The notes under the pieces were generated by a model that saw nothing but the letters and a program-made list of their open reading frames with translations, searched no databases and had not been told where the DNA came from. From Sporocytophaga myxococcoides DSM 11118 (GTDB lineage: Bacteria > Bacteroidota > Bacteroidia > Cytophagales > Cytophagaceae), in contig NZ_AUFX01000011.1 in NCBI RefSeq assembly GCF_000426725.1, forward strand, positions 244,356 through 308,355: a stretch of 64,000 bases of DNA, given 5' to 3'. Positions 1 through 8,772 of the stretch are shown one piece after another. The translations under genes and the position numbers were made by a program. Position 1 is the stretch's first letter; the number at the start of each line of letters is the position of its first letter.

Positions 1-458
1 TAAGCACTGGCCTTGATAAGCATATACGCATCTTTGGAAGAGATACCACATCAGGTACATATCGATATTTTAAAGAACAAATACTGGACAATGAAAGCTT
101 CTCCGAAAATACAGTATCTCTTAAAAACAGTAAGGACATAATTGATTCCGTTCGAAAATATCAAAATGCAATTGGTTATGTTTCATTTGCTCAATTGAAT
201 TATTCAGTAGAACCACTTGATATCTCCTTTGACAAAGGAAAATCTTTCATAAAATTAAGGAATGAACATGTGGAGAATTTCCACTATAAATTTGTAAGGC
301 CTTTATACCTCTATTACACCGCTGATACATACATAAAATTAAAAGCATTTATTGATTTTATAAAAAGTGATGAAGGAAAAGAAATAATCTTCAATGAAGG
401 GTATATACCTGTCAGCAGTTCTTTAATCAGTGGGAAACATCATAAAGAAATTCAATAA
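1..458 (+). CDS. PstS-like phosphate-type substrate-binding protein, C-terminal part (cut by window start)
   Basis: The reading frame is open from base 3, so the gene begins before the window; the TTG near base 195 is internal, not the start. The visible 151 residues contain GRDTTSGTYRYF near the beginning and NAIGYVSFAQ further on, both typical of the periplasmic PstS/SBP_bac_11 fold, where the Ser/Thr-rich stretch contacts the oxyanion. The C-terminal part (RPLYLYYT, then FIDFIKSDEGKEII and GYIPV) is the characteristic last section of PstS-like proteins. No pst transporter genes follow in the window; a second PstS-like lipoprotein lies at 24.8-25.75 kb. The family is clear; phosphate as the ligand is inferred. 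Confidence 0.8.
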   Translation, partial: STGLDKHIRIFGRDTTSGTYRYFKEQILDNESFSENTVSLKNSKDIIDSVRKYQNAIGYVSFAQLNYSVEPLDISFDKGKSFIKLRNEHVENFHYKFVRPLYLYYTADTYIKLKAFIDFIKSDEGKEIIFNEGYIPVSSSLISGKHHKEIQ

Positions 459-511
459 GAAAAAGGCTCCGGATTCATTAAACAAGAGATTCCGTTCCTT
501 GTTTTTCTTTA

Positions 512-985
512 ATGAAAGATGAACAAAAAGACGTCAGAATCCAACTTTTAAATATGCTGACCAAGGAACAGGCCCATATTTCATTTGCAGGGTCTGTTGA
601 GGGTATAGATTATAAAACAGCAGGGAAATCAGAAAAAACATTTCCTTATAATATCTGGCAACTAAGTTCGCATATTCAGTTTACACAAAAAGATATTCTT
701 GAATTCTGCACCAACAATCAATATAAAGAGCCAAAGTGGCCTGATGATTACTGGCCTTCAAATGCAAAACCTACACAACAGGAATGGCAAGATTGTCTCA
801 GTTATTTTCAAGAGGACAGGAATTCTTTTGTTAATCTCATCAAAAACCCTTCTGCTGATCTATTGGCGCCTATCCCACATGGCACAGGACAAAACCTTTT
901 AAGGGAAGCCATATTAATCTGTGATCATACAGCTTACCATACAGGTCAGATTGTTCTTTTAAGAAAGTTGCTTGGAAATTGGTGA
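512..985 (+). CDS. DinB-family protein (putative metal-dependent hydrolase/transferase)
   Basis: This 157-residue protein has the DinB four-helix layout. His54 (in SSHIQFTQ) together with His139 and His143 (in DHTAYHTGQIVLLRK) form the three-histidine metal site expected for DinB/YfiT-like proteins. The C-terminal HTGQI segment is very typical. Members include thiol-dependent transferases and proteins induced by DNA damage, but the substrate of most is unknown. The ATG at 512 lies 53 bases after the previous stop codon, and the gene converges with the START-domain gene 2 bases downstream. Family assignment is confident; biochemical role is unknown. Confidence 0.85.
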   Translation: MKDEQKDVRIQLLNMLTKEQAHISFAGSVEGIDYKTAGKSEKTFPYNIWQLSSHIQFTQKDILEFCTNNQYKEPKWPDDYWPSNAKPTQQEWQDCLSYFQEDRNSFVNLIKNPSADLLAPIPHGTGQNLLREAILICDHTAYHTGQIVLLRKLLGNW

Positions 986-987
986 AA

Positions 988-1599
988 TTAATGGAACCTT
1001 TTCTCCACTTCTTTTCTAAGATTCTGAGCAGTAATCAGCGGACCTTCTGTAGACCCAAGATTATAAAGCCATGCTGGAATTGCTCCGGAAGGATCAACTC
1101 TCATTTCATAAATTACCTGGCAGGAATTCTGAGTAATCGGAGTTATTTTCCAAAGTGTCTGGTAGTGTTTAATCCTCACTCTACCGCTTCTTTCAGGAAG
1201 GTAATCTGGCACTCCCATTCCTGTCAGTGTATATTCACCAGTTGATTTATTTTCAGAAATTTTAAGATGAACAATCATATCTCGGTCTTGTATAGGCCAA
1301 GGTGCACTCGTCATCTGATAATGGTAGTATTCGTTTTCATTTACCTTTTTCAATAACTTAGCTTCACTGCATTTATAAACCCAATTGGTATATTTTTCCT
1401 TATCCTTAAGTATTTCAAGTACATTAGAGGCAGGGTAGTTTATACTGGTCTCAATTTTAATTTTCTTGATTCCTGCATCTTTATCTCCAGTATAAATTCT
1501 AATTCCTTCTTCCTCCTTCTTTAATTCCCAATCACCACTTGTGGAAGTAAAGGCCAATAACAAATTTAAAAACAGCAGGGAAAATGTTAGTTTGATCAC
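988..1599 (-). CDS. Exported START-domain lipid-binding-like protein
   Basis: The protein has 203 residues. The first ~20 are a hydrophobic signal peptide (MIKLTFSLLFLNLLLAFTS), so it is exported, probably to the periplasm. The rest looks like a START/SRPBCC helix-grip domain: the WELKKEEEGIRIY opening, the SAPWPIQDRDMIV segment near the middle and a long amphipathic C-terminal helix are typical of bacterial START proteins. Such proteins bind lipids or other hydrophobic ligands; the ligand here is unknown. It stands alone, converging with the DinB gene, with a ~165-base AT-rich gap to the lipocalin gene upstream. Confidence 0.8.
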   Translation of the reverse strand: MIKLTFSLLFLNLLLAFTSTSGDWELKKEEEGIRIYTGDKDAGIKKIKIETSINYPASNVLEILKDKEKYTNWVYKCSEAKLLKKVNENEYYHYQMTSAPWPIQDRDMIVHLKISENKSTGEYTLTGMGVPDYLPERSGRVRIKHYQTLWKITPITQNSCQVIYEMRVDPSGAIPAWLYNLGSTEGPLITAQNLRKEVEKRFH

Positions 1600-1765
1600 G
1601 TTTAATTATGTTTTTCTATTCAACTATATTATTGCCAACTTAAAAAATAACTTAATATTTATTAACTAAGCCATTATGTATATGTTACGATTAAAATAAG
1701 ATTAAATATACATTCTGGGATAAAAAGCTTAAAACGATAAAATAAGTTCTTCTATATTCCTTTTT

Positions 1766-2326
1766 TTAGTAACATGGCTCATTCTGATGATTGTGTTTAA
1801 TAAAAACAATCTTTCCAATATCAAATCCTTCATTTTTTGCTTTATCAATTAATTGATCAACTACATTCTTTGACAATACAGGTTTTCTGGACAATATCCA
1901 AAGCCTGGTTCTTGACTCATCACCGGCTAATGCATACTCATACTCATTTCCTACAGAAAGGATTTGATAATCTCTTTTAAATGGACCTCTGAATTTAACC
2001 TTAAACTTTGAATTGGTGCCAGCGTCTTTCAAAATGGCTTTACCGAACGACTTTTTAAGATTACCGGATTCAGTTACACGACATTCATTAACAATTCTGA
2101 ATGTTCCATCTTTTTCCAAAGAATATTCCGATGTAGCATTGATACAACCCTTTTCAAATTTGGTAGGGATTGCAGCTATTTCATACCACTTCCCCTGATA
2201 CCTGTTCAGATCAATTTTTCTTTCTACTTTGAGCGGAGCTGGCTTTCTTCTCATAAGATATCCTAAAATTGCTCCTGCAATTGCTCCCCCTAGAACCGAT
2301 CCCCATCTGATTTCCTTTTCCATCAT
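1766..2326 (-). CDS. Lipocalin family protein (Blc-like), membrane-anchored
   Basis: The 186-residue protein carries the lipocalin signature YQGKWYEIA at about residues 43-51, followed by FEKGCINATSEYSL and TRLWILSRKP, all matching bacterial Blc-type lipocalins that bind fatty acids or lysophospholipids at the envelope. Classical Blc proteins are lipoproteins; this one has no lipobox and instead starts with a glycine-rich hydrophobic segment (GSVLGGAIAGAILGYLM) followed by RRKP, which suggests an uncleaved inner-membrane anchor. That is a minor departure from the family norm. It appears to be a single-gene unit. Confidence 0.85.
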   Translation of the reverse strand: MMEKEIRWGSVLGGAIAGAILGYLMRRKPAPLKVERKIDLNRYQGKWYEIAAIPTKFEKGCINATSEYSLEKDGTFRIVNECRVTESGNLKKSFGKAILKDAGTNSKFKVKFRGPFKRDYQILSVGNEYEYALAGDESRTRLWILSRKPVLSKNVVDQLIDKAKNEGFDIGKIVFIKHNHQNEPCY

Positions 2327-2453
2327 TTCATCTTTATAAAAGAATAACGACTACTGCATTAAGACTGTTTTTAATAACAATTCAGTATGGTAATCTAACT
2401 CTGATCATCTATAATTCAAGCAGCCAAAGAGTTCTGAATGGAAGATAAAAACA

Positions 2454-2485
2454 AAAAGAGATTGACATGTCTGCCAATCTCTTTT
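2454..2485 (-). terminator. Rho-independent terminator of the AIM24 gene
   Basis: An inverted repeat (AAAGAGATTG ... CAATCTCTTT) is flanked by A-rich sequence on the left and T-rich sequence on the right, 25 bases beyond the stop codon of the minus-strand gene at 2509. The fold works on either strand; position makes it the terminator of that gene. Confidence 0.7.
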
Positions 2486-2508
2486 ATTTTATCACAACCA
2501 ATCAAACT

Positions 2509-3294
2509 TTAATCTCCATCGATTAGATTGCCCAAACCGCCGAGAATACTACCTTCCTCTCTGCGTTGACCAATACCATATGCTAGCATACGGGAAGCAA
2601 GTCGGCTTATTGGCAAAGATTGTACCCAAACCTTTCCAGGTCCTCTTAATGTCGCGAAAAACAAGCCTTCACCACCGAAAAGTGAATTTTTGATTCCTCC
2701 TATGAATTCAATATTATAATCTACTCCACTGGTGAATGCTACAATACAACCAGTATCCACTTTAAGTACTTCACCAGGCTGAAGTGTTTTCTCCGTAACC
2801 ATCCCTCCTGCATGCACGAAAGCAAAGCCATCGCCTTCCAGCTTTTCCATAATGAATCCTTCACCTCCAAAAAGTCCGGTGCCCAGTTTTTTCTGGAATT
2901 CAATTCCTATAGAAACACCTTTAGCAGCACACAAAAAGGCATCTTTTTGACAAATTAATCTACCATCCAATTCTGCTAGGTTCATAGGTATTATTTTACC
3001 AGGATAAGGAGAAGCAAAACTAACATGCTTTTTACCAGATCCACCATTAGTAAAAGCAGTCATAAACAAACTCTCACCGGTGAGAAGTCTTTTTCCTGCA
3101 GAAAAAATCTTTCCAAGAAATCCTCCTTGTTGCTGAGATCCGTCACCAAAAATAGTTTCCATTCTTATCCCATCTTCCATCATCATAAAGCTGCCGGATT
3201 CAGCAACTACAGTTTCCTGAGGATCGAGTTCTATTTCTACAAACTGCATTTCCTCACCATAAATCTTGTAATCTATTTCGTGATTGCTTTTCAT
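2509..3294 (-). CDS. AIM24 / TIGR00266 family protein
   Basis: I place the start at 3294 ([17 protein letters not shown]), not at the longer upstream possibility at 3384, because the extra 30 residues would overlap the divergent PAP2 start and match nothing in the family. The resulting 261-residue protein has family hallmarks: a duplicated beta-rich domain with [38 protein letters not shown], and [22 protein letters not shown], and an acidic C-terminus. AIM24-like proteins are widespread, cytosolic and form trefoil-like beta structures; their bacterial role is not known. A terminator follows. The gene is divergent from the PAP2 gene with 88 bases between the starts. Confidence 0.85.
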   Translation of the reverse strand: MKSNHEIDYKIYGEEMQFVEIELDPQETVVAESGSFMMMEDGIRMETIFGDGSQQQGGFLGKIFSAGKRLLTGESLFMTAFTNGGSGKKHVSFASPYPGKIIPMNLAELDGRLICQKDAFLCAAKGVSIGIEFQKKLGTGLFGGEGFIMEKLEGDGFAFVHAGGMVTEKTLQPGEVLKVDTGCIVAFTSGVDYNIEFIGGIKNSLFGGEGLFFATLRGPGKVWVQSLPISRLASRMLAYGIGQRREEGSILGGLGNLIDGD

Positions 3295-3382
3295 ATAAAT
3301 TATTATGTTTGACAGATACGAATTTAACAAAATCTTTAATTCTAAAGTTGATTTAAATACAAAGTCCATTCCTATTCGATCC

Positions 3383-4225
3383 ATGAAAAGAATTTATCTA
3401 CACTTTATTCTTTGCTTTGTGTTTTTTCAAGCTTTTAGCCAACAAATAGATTCTGTTTCAATTGAAAAAAAAAGCAAACAGCATATATATAGAGTAAAAT
3501 GGTATATCGATGCCCCTATTATAGTTGGTGGTTTAGTCTCTAATTATTATGGCGTTCGTGTTTTAAAAGGGAAAAAGGGAATAGATGAAGCAACCGTTCT
3601 TACATTAGGTCCTGAAGATGTTCCAAAATTTGACCGAGGAGCTACCAGGCAGAATCCCGCATTTGCAGAAAAAGCCATGCACATATCCGATATAACTCTT
3701 ACAACGACTATTATTTTGCCAGGACTATTATTGTTTGATAAAAAAATCAGGCAGGATGCAGTTAGGATAGGAGTAATTTACCTGACTACGGTTTCCCTTA
3801 TGTCCAATTGTTATTCCTGGGGAGTAGGCCGAATTAACAGATACCGCCCCTATGTTTATAATCCAAATGAAAGCATGGAAAGACGAACCCGAAACGGTTC
3901 CAAAAACTCATTTTATGGAGGCCATGCTGCTGCTGCTGCTACGTGTTCTTTTTTTGCGGCAAAAGTATTTGCTGATTATCACAAAGGATCTAAACTTGTA
4001 CCTGTATTCTATGGTCTGGCAATTATTCCTCCTGCCATAACAGCCTACTATAGATATAAGGCTGGTATGCATTTCCCTTCAGACCTGATTGTTGGAACAA
4101 TAGCCGGGGCTGCTATAGGAATTGTAGTTCCTGAACTTCACAAACCTCGAAAAAAGAACAAAAATATGTCATTTGATCCTATAATTGGTCCTTGCCAAGG
4201 ATTTGCAATGACTTATAAATTCTGA
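3383..4225 (+). CDS. PAP2-family phosphatase, exported
   Basis: The start at 3383 ([21 protein letters not shown]) gives a clean signal peptide ending in FSQQ; the 26 residues upstream of it in the same frame are probably not translated. The 280-residue protein has the three PAP2 catalytic motifs in degenerate form: GRINRYRP (K-x6-RP), FYGGHAAAA (PSGH replaced by YGGH) and [12 protein letters not shown] (SR-x5-H-x3-D with the first Ser missing). Such proteins dephosphorylate lipid phosphates or polyprenyl diphosphates at the membrane face. It ends one base short of a second, convergent PAP2 gene. The Pro-Ser to Tyr-Gly change in motif 2 may alter activity. Confidence 0.82.
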   Translation: MKRIYLHFILCFVFFQAFSQQIDSVSIEKKSKQHIYRVKWYIDAPIIVGGLVSNYYGVRVLKGKKGIDEATVLTLGPEDVPKFDRGATRQNPAFAEKAMHISDITLTTTIILPGLLLFDKKIRQDAVRIGVIYLTTVSLMSNCYSWGVGRINRYRPYVYNPNESMERRTRNGSKNSFYGGHAAAAATCSFFAAKVFADYHKGSKLVPVFYGLAIIPPAITAYYRYKAGMHFPSDLIVGTIAGAAIGIVVPELHKPRKKNKNMSFDPIIGPCQGFAMTYKF

Positions 4226-4226
4226 T

Positions 4227-4967
4227 TTAAAACCGGTAATTTATTCCAATTCCTTTCGCATGAAAACTTACCATAGGTGAAATTGTAAGTTTTTTGGGTA
4301 AATGGAAACGGTTGAGATGTGTCAAATAAGCAAGATGAACAGATAATATGCCAATTCCGGCCCCTGCCAGGACATCGGATTGCCAGTGTTTATTATTTAA
4401 CATTCTACAAACTCCTACTGAAGCAGCAACTGCATATCCGGAAACACCTATCCAAGGGCTTATATCTTTAAACTCCTGATGTAAAATAGCCGCTGCCACA
4501 AAAGCGTCAGTTGTATGTCCTGATGGGAAAGACATAAAATCAGATTTATCAGGACGCTCCCTGCCAACTATATTTTTTAATGGGAAAACCATGGCAGAAG
4601 CGATTATATTAGACTTGATTATGAGCAGTGCCACATTGAAAAAATCATGCTGTGAAGGGGTTCCCAGTAACTTCAGCAATACATATTGACCATATGGAAC
4701 ATATTTTAAATAATCGTCTGCATCCGTAGAAAAATCAGGGAACAAATGATGAATATCTTTTTTGGCATCTATACTGCTGTATAGACCATGATTTCCTGAG
4801 ACGGAAACTCCATAACCTACTAAAATTGCAGGTGCTGCAAAATATTTCACCGAATTTTTCTGATACCATTTTTTTTTCAGCACAACTGTGTTTGAATCAG
4901 ATTGTGCATGTAAACCGAGAGTATTAAATAAAAACAGAAAAACGAATAGATATAAACGCAGGTCCAT
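4227..4967 (-). CDS. PAP2-family phosphatase
   Basis: This 246-residue protein has a signal peptide (MDLRLYLFVFLFLFNTLGLHAQ) and a canonical PAP2 active site: KNIVGRERP, FPSGHTTDAFVA and CRMLNNKHWQSD. Several hydrophobic helices follow the family topology. It is convergent with the neighbouring PAP2 gene, with only one base between the two stop codons, so the two are paralogues of different ages rather than a recent duplicate; their sequences differ outside the motifs. Likely substrates are lipid phosphates such as undecaprenyl diphosphate, lipid A phosphate or phosphatidate; which one cannot be read from sequence. Confidence 0.88.
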   Translation of the reverse strand: MDLRLYLFVFLFLFNTLGLHAQSDSNTVVLKKKWYQKNSVKYFAAPAILVGYGVSVSGNHGLYSSIDAKKDIHHLFPDFSTDADDYLKYVPYGQYVLLKLLGTPSQHDFFNVALLIIKSNIIASAMVFPLKNIVGRERPDKSDFMSFPSGHTTDAFVAAAILHQEFKDISPWIGVSGYAVAASVGVCRMLNNKHWQSDVLAGAGIGILSVHLAYLTHLNRFHLPKKLTISPMVSFHAKGIGINYRF

Positions 4968-5090
4968 GCTGAAAACAAATAATTAATTGGTCAGTAACCT
5001 TGATTAGCAAATAGCTGAATTGAACTGAAATAGAAACGAGAGTGGTTTAGGAATATTCTTTAAAAACAGGAAAAAGTTAAGTCCAGAAAC

Positions 5091-5849
5091 TCAGAACTTA
5101 ATCATAAGCCCTAAAGACCAAATGAAAATATTTTTGGTATATGAGAAACTAAATTTTCCATCGTTTCCTTCTGCAAATAAGCTTCTCATATAAGTTACAC
5201 TGGCAAAAGGGCTCATTCGTTTAGAGTTAAATGCTTTCAACTCCAGACCTGCCAGAGCATATGAAGTACCTGATTTTTGGAAATCATTTGTTTTTTCAAA
5301 AGCAATGACATTATCCTTTAAAACAGGATATACCGTATTAGCTGAAACAGCAACATTATAAGCCAACCCGACTACTGGAGCTATTTTTATTTTCTTATAA
5401 TTCAAATCCATAGATACCTTGGCTGAAATGAGGTTCTGCACAAAATGGTTTTGATAAGAATTGTTCTCCTTGTAAAGCAAAACTTTTTCGCTGTAAGATT
5501 GAAAAGAATAACCTATAAGAAAATTAAATCTTTTAATACTGTACCCTAAATCTATTCCTAAATTATAGCTATTCTTTTCCCTGACGCTATAACAGAAGGC
5601 TTGCCCCAATACCCCTTCATTACCGGACAAATAATTCTGGAAATATAGATAAGATATATATGGTTTGATATAGAAAAAATGCTCTACTTCTTTATACAGA
5701 TATTCATCTACAACAAACTGTTGGGAGACGGTAACAGGAGCTTTTTTTATGATAATGGTATCAACTTCGACCCCTTGTTTAAACAGGGTATCTACCTGCG
5801 CAAAAACTGATTGGATTGAAAGCAAAAAAGTAAAAAATACAAGTCTCAT
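5091..5849 (-). CDS. Probable outer-membrane beta-barrel protein
   Basis: The 252-residue protein begins with a signal peptide (MRLVFFTFLLSIQSVFAQ) and continues with alternating hydrophobic/polar, aromatic-rich segments such as SYNLGIDLGYSIKRFNFLIGYSFQSY, ending in IWSLGLMIKF. A terminal Phe after an amphipathic strand is the usual outer-membrane barrel signature. It is the third gene of an operon behind the ECF sigma factor and its membrane partner (10-base gap), so it may be the output or sensor arm of that regulatory unit. I do not recognise a named family. Confidence 0.6.
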   Translation of the reverse strand: MRLVFFTFLLSIQSVFAQVDTLFKQGVEVDTIIIKKAPVTVSQQFVVDEYLYKEVEHFFYIKPYISYLYFQNYLSGNEGVLGQAFCYSVREKNSYNLGIDLGYSIKRFNFLIGYSFQSYSEKVLLYKENNSYQNHFVQNLISAKVSMDLNYKKIKIAPVVGLAYNVAVSANTVYPVLKDNVIAFEKTNDFQKSGTSYALAGLELKAFNSKRMSPFASVTYMRSLFAEGNDGKFSFSYTKNIFIWSLGLMIKF

Positions 5850-5859
5850 AAATAGGATG

Positions 5860-6480
5860 TTATTTAAAAATCTTTTTGGTTTTTACTTTCCTCAATGTAT
5901 CTGTTTTTATGATTGTATCCTGCTTGTTTAAAGTTATTACAGGCTTGTTCTTTTTAGACTCCTGCAGCGGTGGATTGGGCTGCACTGTTTGTGATTCTAA
6001 ATTTACTCTAAAGTTTGTTAAAGTATCTGCATTCTGAAATGATGATACAACCGGAACTACTGAATTTTTATCCGCAGAATCTTTCACCTCTATAGAAACA
6101 GCAGAAGTGAATTGACCTGATTTATTGATTTGACTGGATCCAGAATGATTACTCGAACTTAAATCTTTATCATTTCCAGCCGTTTTACCAGCAATATTCC
6201 ACTTCTTTATGGTAATGGTTTCTCCTCCATCCTTTTTTATATTTTCAGTTACCTCTTGCTTAGGTCCAATGAATAGATAAAAAAGAATTAGAGTTATTGA
6301 AATTGTAATAAAAATCAAATAATAAATATTAAAAGTACTAGCTCTCCAGGTAGCAAAATTATTCTTTAGGACAATAGGTTTAATTGTCTGCCATTCTCCA
6401 TCAAAGTCAAAAGATTTCTCTTTCTCCGCATATTTCAGACGGTTCTTAATTAAAATACCTATATCCTTGTGGTCCTCCAT
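5860..6480 (-). CDS. Single-pass membrane protein, candidate anti-sigma factor
   Basis: The 206-residue protein has a charged cytoplasmic N-terminus of about 45 residues (MEDHKDIGILIKNRLKYAEKEKSFDFDGEW), one transmembrane helix (YYLIFITISITLILFYLFIG, residues ~50-69) and a low-complexity Ser/Thr/Lys-rich outside part. It starts 2 bases after the stop of an ECF sigma factor. In Bacteroidota this place is nearly always taken by the anti-sigma factor, so that role is inferred from layout; I see no zinc-finger (HxxxCxxC) motif or FecR domain. Confidence 0.6.
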   Translation of the reverse strand: MEDHKDIGILIKNRLKYAEKEKSFDFDGEWQTIKPIVLKNNFATWRASTFNIYYLIFITISITLILFYLFIGPKQEVTENIKKDGGETITIKKWNIAGKTAGNDKDLSSSNHSGSSQINKSGQFTSAVSIEVKDSADKNSVVPVVSSFQNADTLTNFRVNLESQTVQPNPPLQESKKNKPVITLNKQDTIIKTDTLRKVKTKKIFK

Positions 6481-6482
6481 GC

Positions 6483-7100
6483 TTATACTGTATGGTATAT
6501 TAATACTCTTATTGAATCCTTTAATTTCTTTTTGGACCTATGAAGTAAAGTTCTGCAATTATTTTCACTAATTTTTAATTCCTTGGCAATTTCCTTGTGA
6601 GAATAATTTTCAACATAAAACATGTTAAAAATTATATTTTGCGGAGGATCAAGAGACTTTATAAGATTTATTAATTGTTCATAAGAAAGTTTTGACAAAG
6701 CTTTTTCATATTCGCTAAAATCTTCGTCTTCGATTTCCTCCGTTTCATTAAAATATTTTTGTAAACTACTCTCTCTGCCTCCTTGTTCTTCTTCGGATTC
6801 CAGTTCTATTGATAAATGAAAAAATCCGGAATTGCTTTTTTTTCGGTAAAAAGAAATGGCGGTGTTTACAGTAACTCTTTTCATCCATCCTATTAAAGCC
6901 CCTTCATTGCGGAAAGAGTTTATATCTTTAAAAATTTTGATGAAAGCTTCCTGAAAAATATCTTTTGCATCTTCAACACTTTTGGAATACCGGAAAGATA
7001 ATTTCTTCAACTCAGGACCATATTTTTTAAATAGAGCTTCCTGAGATTTTAAATCCCCTTTCGCACAACCTCTAACGATTTCGTTATCTGATAGCTCCAT
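6483..7100 (-). CDS. RNA polymerase ECF-type sigma factor
   Basis: The 205-residue protein has sigma region 2 (SVEDAKDIFQEAFIKIFKDI, then WMKRVTVNTAISFYRKK) and region 4 (NIIFNMFYVENYSHKEIAKELKISENNCRTLLHRSKKKLK) with a helix-turn-helix, which is the full ECF layout. An acidic linker (EETEEIEDEDFSEYEKAL) separates the two, longer than in most ECF factors. It heads an operon with a membrane protein and an outer-membrane-like protein, so it probably responds to an envelope cue relayed through the adjacent membrane protein. Very short spacing (2 bases) suggests translational coupling with the next gene. Confidence 0.9.
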   Translation of the reverse strand: MELSDNEIVRGCAKGDLKSQEALFKKYGPELKKLSFRYSKSVEDAKDIFQEAFIKIFKDINSFRNEGALIGWMKRVTVNTAISFYRKKSNSGFFHLSIELESEEEQGGRESSLQKYFNETEEIEDEDFSEYEKALSKLSYEQLINLIKSLDPPQNIIFNMFYVENYSHKEIAKELKISENNCRTLLHRSKKKLKDSIRVLIYHTV

Positions 7101-7195
7101 TAATTAAGTGTTGGAAAACAAAAATATAAATTATATTCCAAAATTTACAAAAAAAACAGATATTGAAGGACTTAATACCCATTTTTGAGTAAAAT

Positions 7196-7909
7196 ATGAT
7201 TATATCAGAAAAGCCTTTCATTTTTCCTGTTTTATTCTTTTTATTTCTACTTGAATCCTCTTGTGAACATCATTGTCCAATACCTCAAAAAAGTTTTGAA
7301 AGGACCATTGAATTAAGGCAGGACATAAATTCCAAGGGTGATGGAGATGCTTATTTAAACTCTCACCCAACTCTGGAAAATATTAATGGCAGTGGGGATC
7401 AGCATAATATAGTTGCCAACTGGACCCGATTTGGAGATCCTGCACGTTACCGCTCATATCTCAAATTAGACCTTTCTGATATAAAAACGGATGATGAAAT
7501 AATTTCAGCAACCTTATTACTTCATACTAAACCTTCCGGTTCGGATGGTTCAGTACCTGATATCGTTAATCAAACTTTTGATGAAAATTATGTGCAGATA
7601 TGTCTTGTTAAAGACTCCTGGGAACTGCTGACGTTAAGCTGGGCCAACCAGCCAACTTTTTCACAATTGCCGGAAGATTATATAGTTTTCAGTGTTCCGG
7701 AAGATTTCCCCTCTGTAATAGGAATAGATGTGACAAAATTAATCAAGAGTATAGCTGGAAACACTAAAAAAATCCCCAACAATGGATTTCTTTTCAAAAT
7801 GATGCCAGAGGCAGATGCATTTCCATACCGTTCATTTGTTTTTTATTCTCTAAATGCTGACGTATCAAAACAGCCCTATTTAAGAGTACAATTGAAATCT
7901 AACTATTAA
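7196..7909 (+). CDS. DNRLRE-like domain lipoprotein (copy 1 of tandem pair)
   Basis: The signal peptide ends in a lipobox (LLESSC, Cys at ~residue 23), followed by EHHCP, so this is an outer-membrane or cell-surface lipoprotein. The mature part resembles the DNRLRE/CBM96-like beta-sandwich: GDAYLNSHPTLENING, RYRSYLKLDLSDI, IISATLLLHTKP and SWANQPTFSQLP are the typical order of strands. Members often bind polysaccharide. It is the first of two tandem paralogues (next gene 42 bases downstream) that agree along their full length. No partner gene shows what it acts on. Confidence 0.72.
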   Translation: MIISEKPFIFPVLFFLFLLESSCEHHCPIPQKSFERTIELRQDINSKGDGDAYLNSHPTLENINGSGDQHNIVANWTRFGDPARYRSYLKLDLSDIKTDDEIISATLLLHTKPSGSDGSVPDIVNQTFDENYVQICLVKDSWELLTLSWANQPTFSQLPEDYIVFSVPEDFPSVIGIDVTKLIKSIAGNTKKIPNNGFLFKMMPEADAFPYRSFVFYSLNADVSKQPYLRVQLKSNY

Positions 7910-7951
7910 TCACATTAGCATTTGCATCAGACTCCAATCATTTGAAGAACT

Positions 7952-8668
7952 ATGATTCATTATAGAAAACGAATAGTCCTTTGCATAGCTACATTATGGT
8001 CAATACTATCAGCGTGTGAGCACCATTGCTGTCCTCCGGCAGAAAATATTGAAAGAACTCTTGAGATAAGAGAACCATTAACCACAAAGGGAGAAGTTGA
8101 TGGAGACGCTTATCTGAATTCTCATGTTACTCTTGAAAACCTTAATGGAAGATTTGATATCCATAATATTGTGGCGAAATGGACAAGGTTTGGAGAGCCT
8201 GTGAGCTATCGGACATATTTAAAATTAGATCTATCAGAAATCAAGGATAATGAAGAAATAGAATCTGCAATTTTAGTTCTCCATACCAAACCTAACGGCT
8301 CTGATAACAAAGTTCCGGATAATGTAGGTATAGATTCAATCCCGAATTATATCCAGGTTTGTCTGGTAGAAGATTCCTGGGATCTGGAAGATTTAACCTG
8401 GGTACATCAACCTCGTATTTCACCATTGCCAGATGAATATTTATATTTTAACATCCCCTCCGATTTCCCACCTATCATGCGTCTGGATTTGACAGCGCTT
8501 GTAAAAAAAATTGCCGGAAAGGATAAAAAGGATGAAAACAACGGATTTCTTTTCCGAATGTATACAGAGGGAGATTTTGAATTTTATCAGTCATTTGTTT
8601 TTTATTCAATAAATGCTGGAAGGGCGAAACAACCCTATCTTAAGGTTCGATTGATACCTTCCAATTAA
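7952..8668 (+). CDS. DNRLRE-like domain lipoprotein (copy 2 of tandem pair)
   Basis: This 238-residue paralogue of the preceding gene keeps the same plan: lipobox (ILSAC) plus EHHCCP, then GDAYLNSHVTLENLNG, YRTYLKLDLSEI, LVLHTKPNGSD and DLTWVHQPRISPLP. The two proteins share long identical stretches such as NNGFLF and QSFVFYS/RSFVFYS, so they arose by local duplication; divergence is spread over the whole length, arguing for an old event kept by selection. The cysteine after the lipobox Cys (HCC versus HC) differs. Function is probably surface binding, by analogy only. Confidence 0.72.
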   Translation: MIHYRKRIVLCIATLWSILSACEHHCCPPAENIERTLEIREPLTTKGEVDGDAYLNSHVTLENLNGRFDIHNIVAKWTRFGEPVSYRTYLKLDLSEIKDNEEIESAILVLHTKPNGSDNKVPDNVGIDSIPNYIQVCLVEDSWDLEDLTWVHQPRISPLPDEYLYFNIPSDFPPIMRLDLTALVKKIAGKDKKDENNGFLFRMYTEGDFEFYQSFVFYSINAGRAKQPYLKVRLIPSN

Positions 8669-8772
8669 TTCATCATTGACGATTATTCATTTTCTAAAGC
8701 CTGTTGAATTTTATCTCTAAATTCGCGTTTCGAGTCGCTTCTTTGAAGGAAGATAAATATTAAAAATTTATT

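Noticed and set aside
195..458. Complete 87-residue gene starting at TTG 195
   Set aside because: The same frame is open to the window edge and encodes conserved PstS-like motifs upstream, so this is the end of a longer gene.
3295..3384. 30-residue N-terminal extension of the AIM24 protein
   Set aside because: Would overlap the divergent PAP2 start and matches nothing in the family; the ATG at 3294 gives the normal length.
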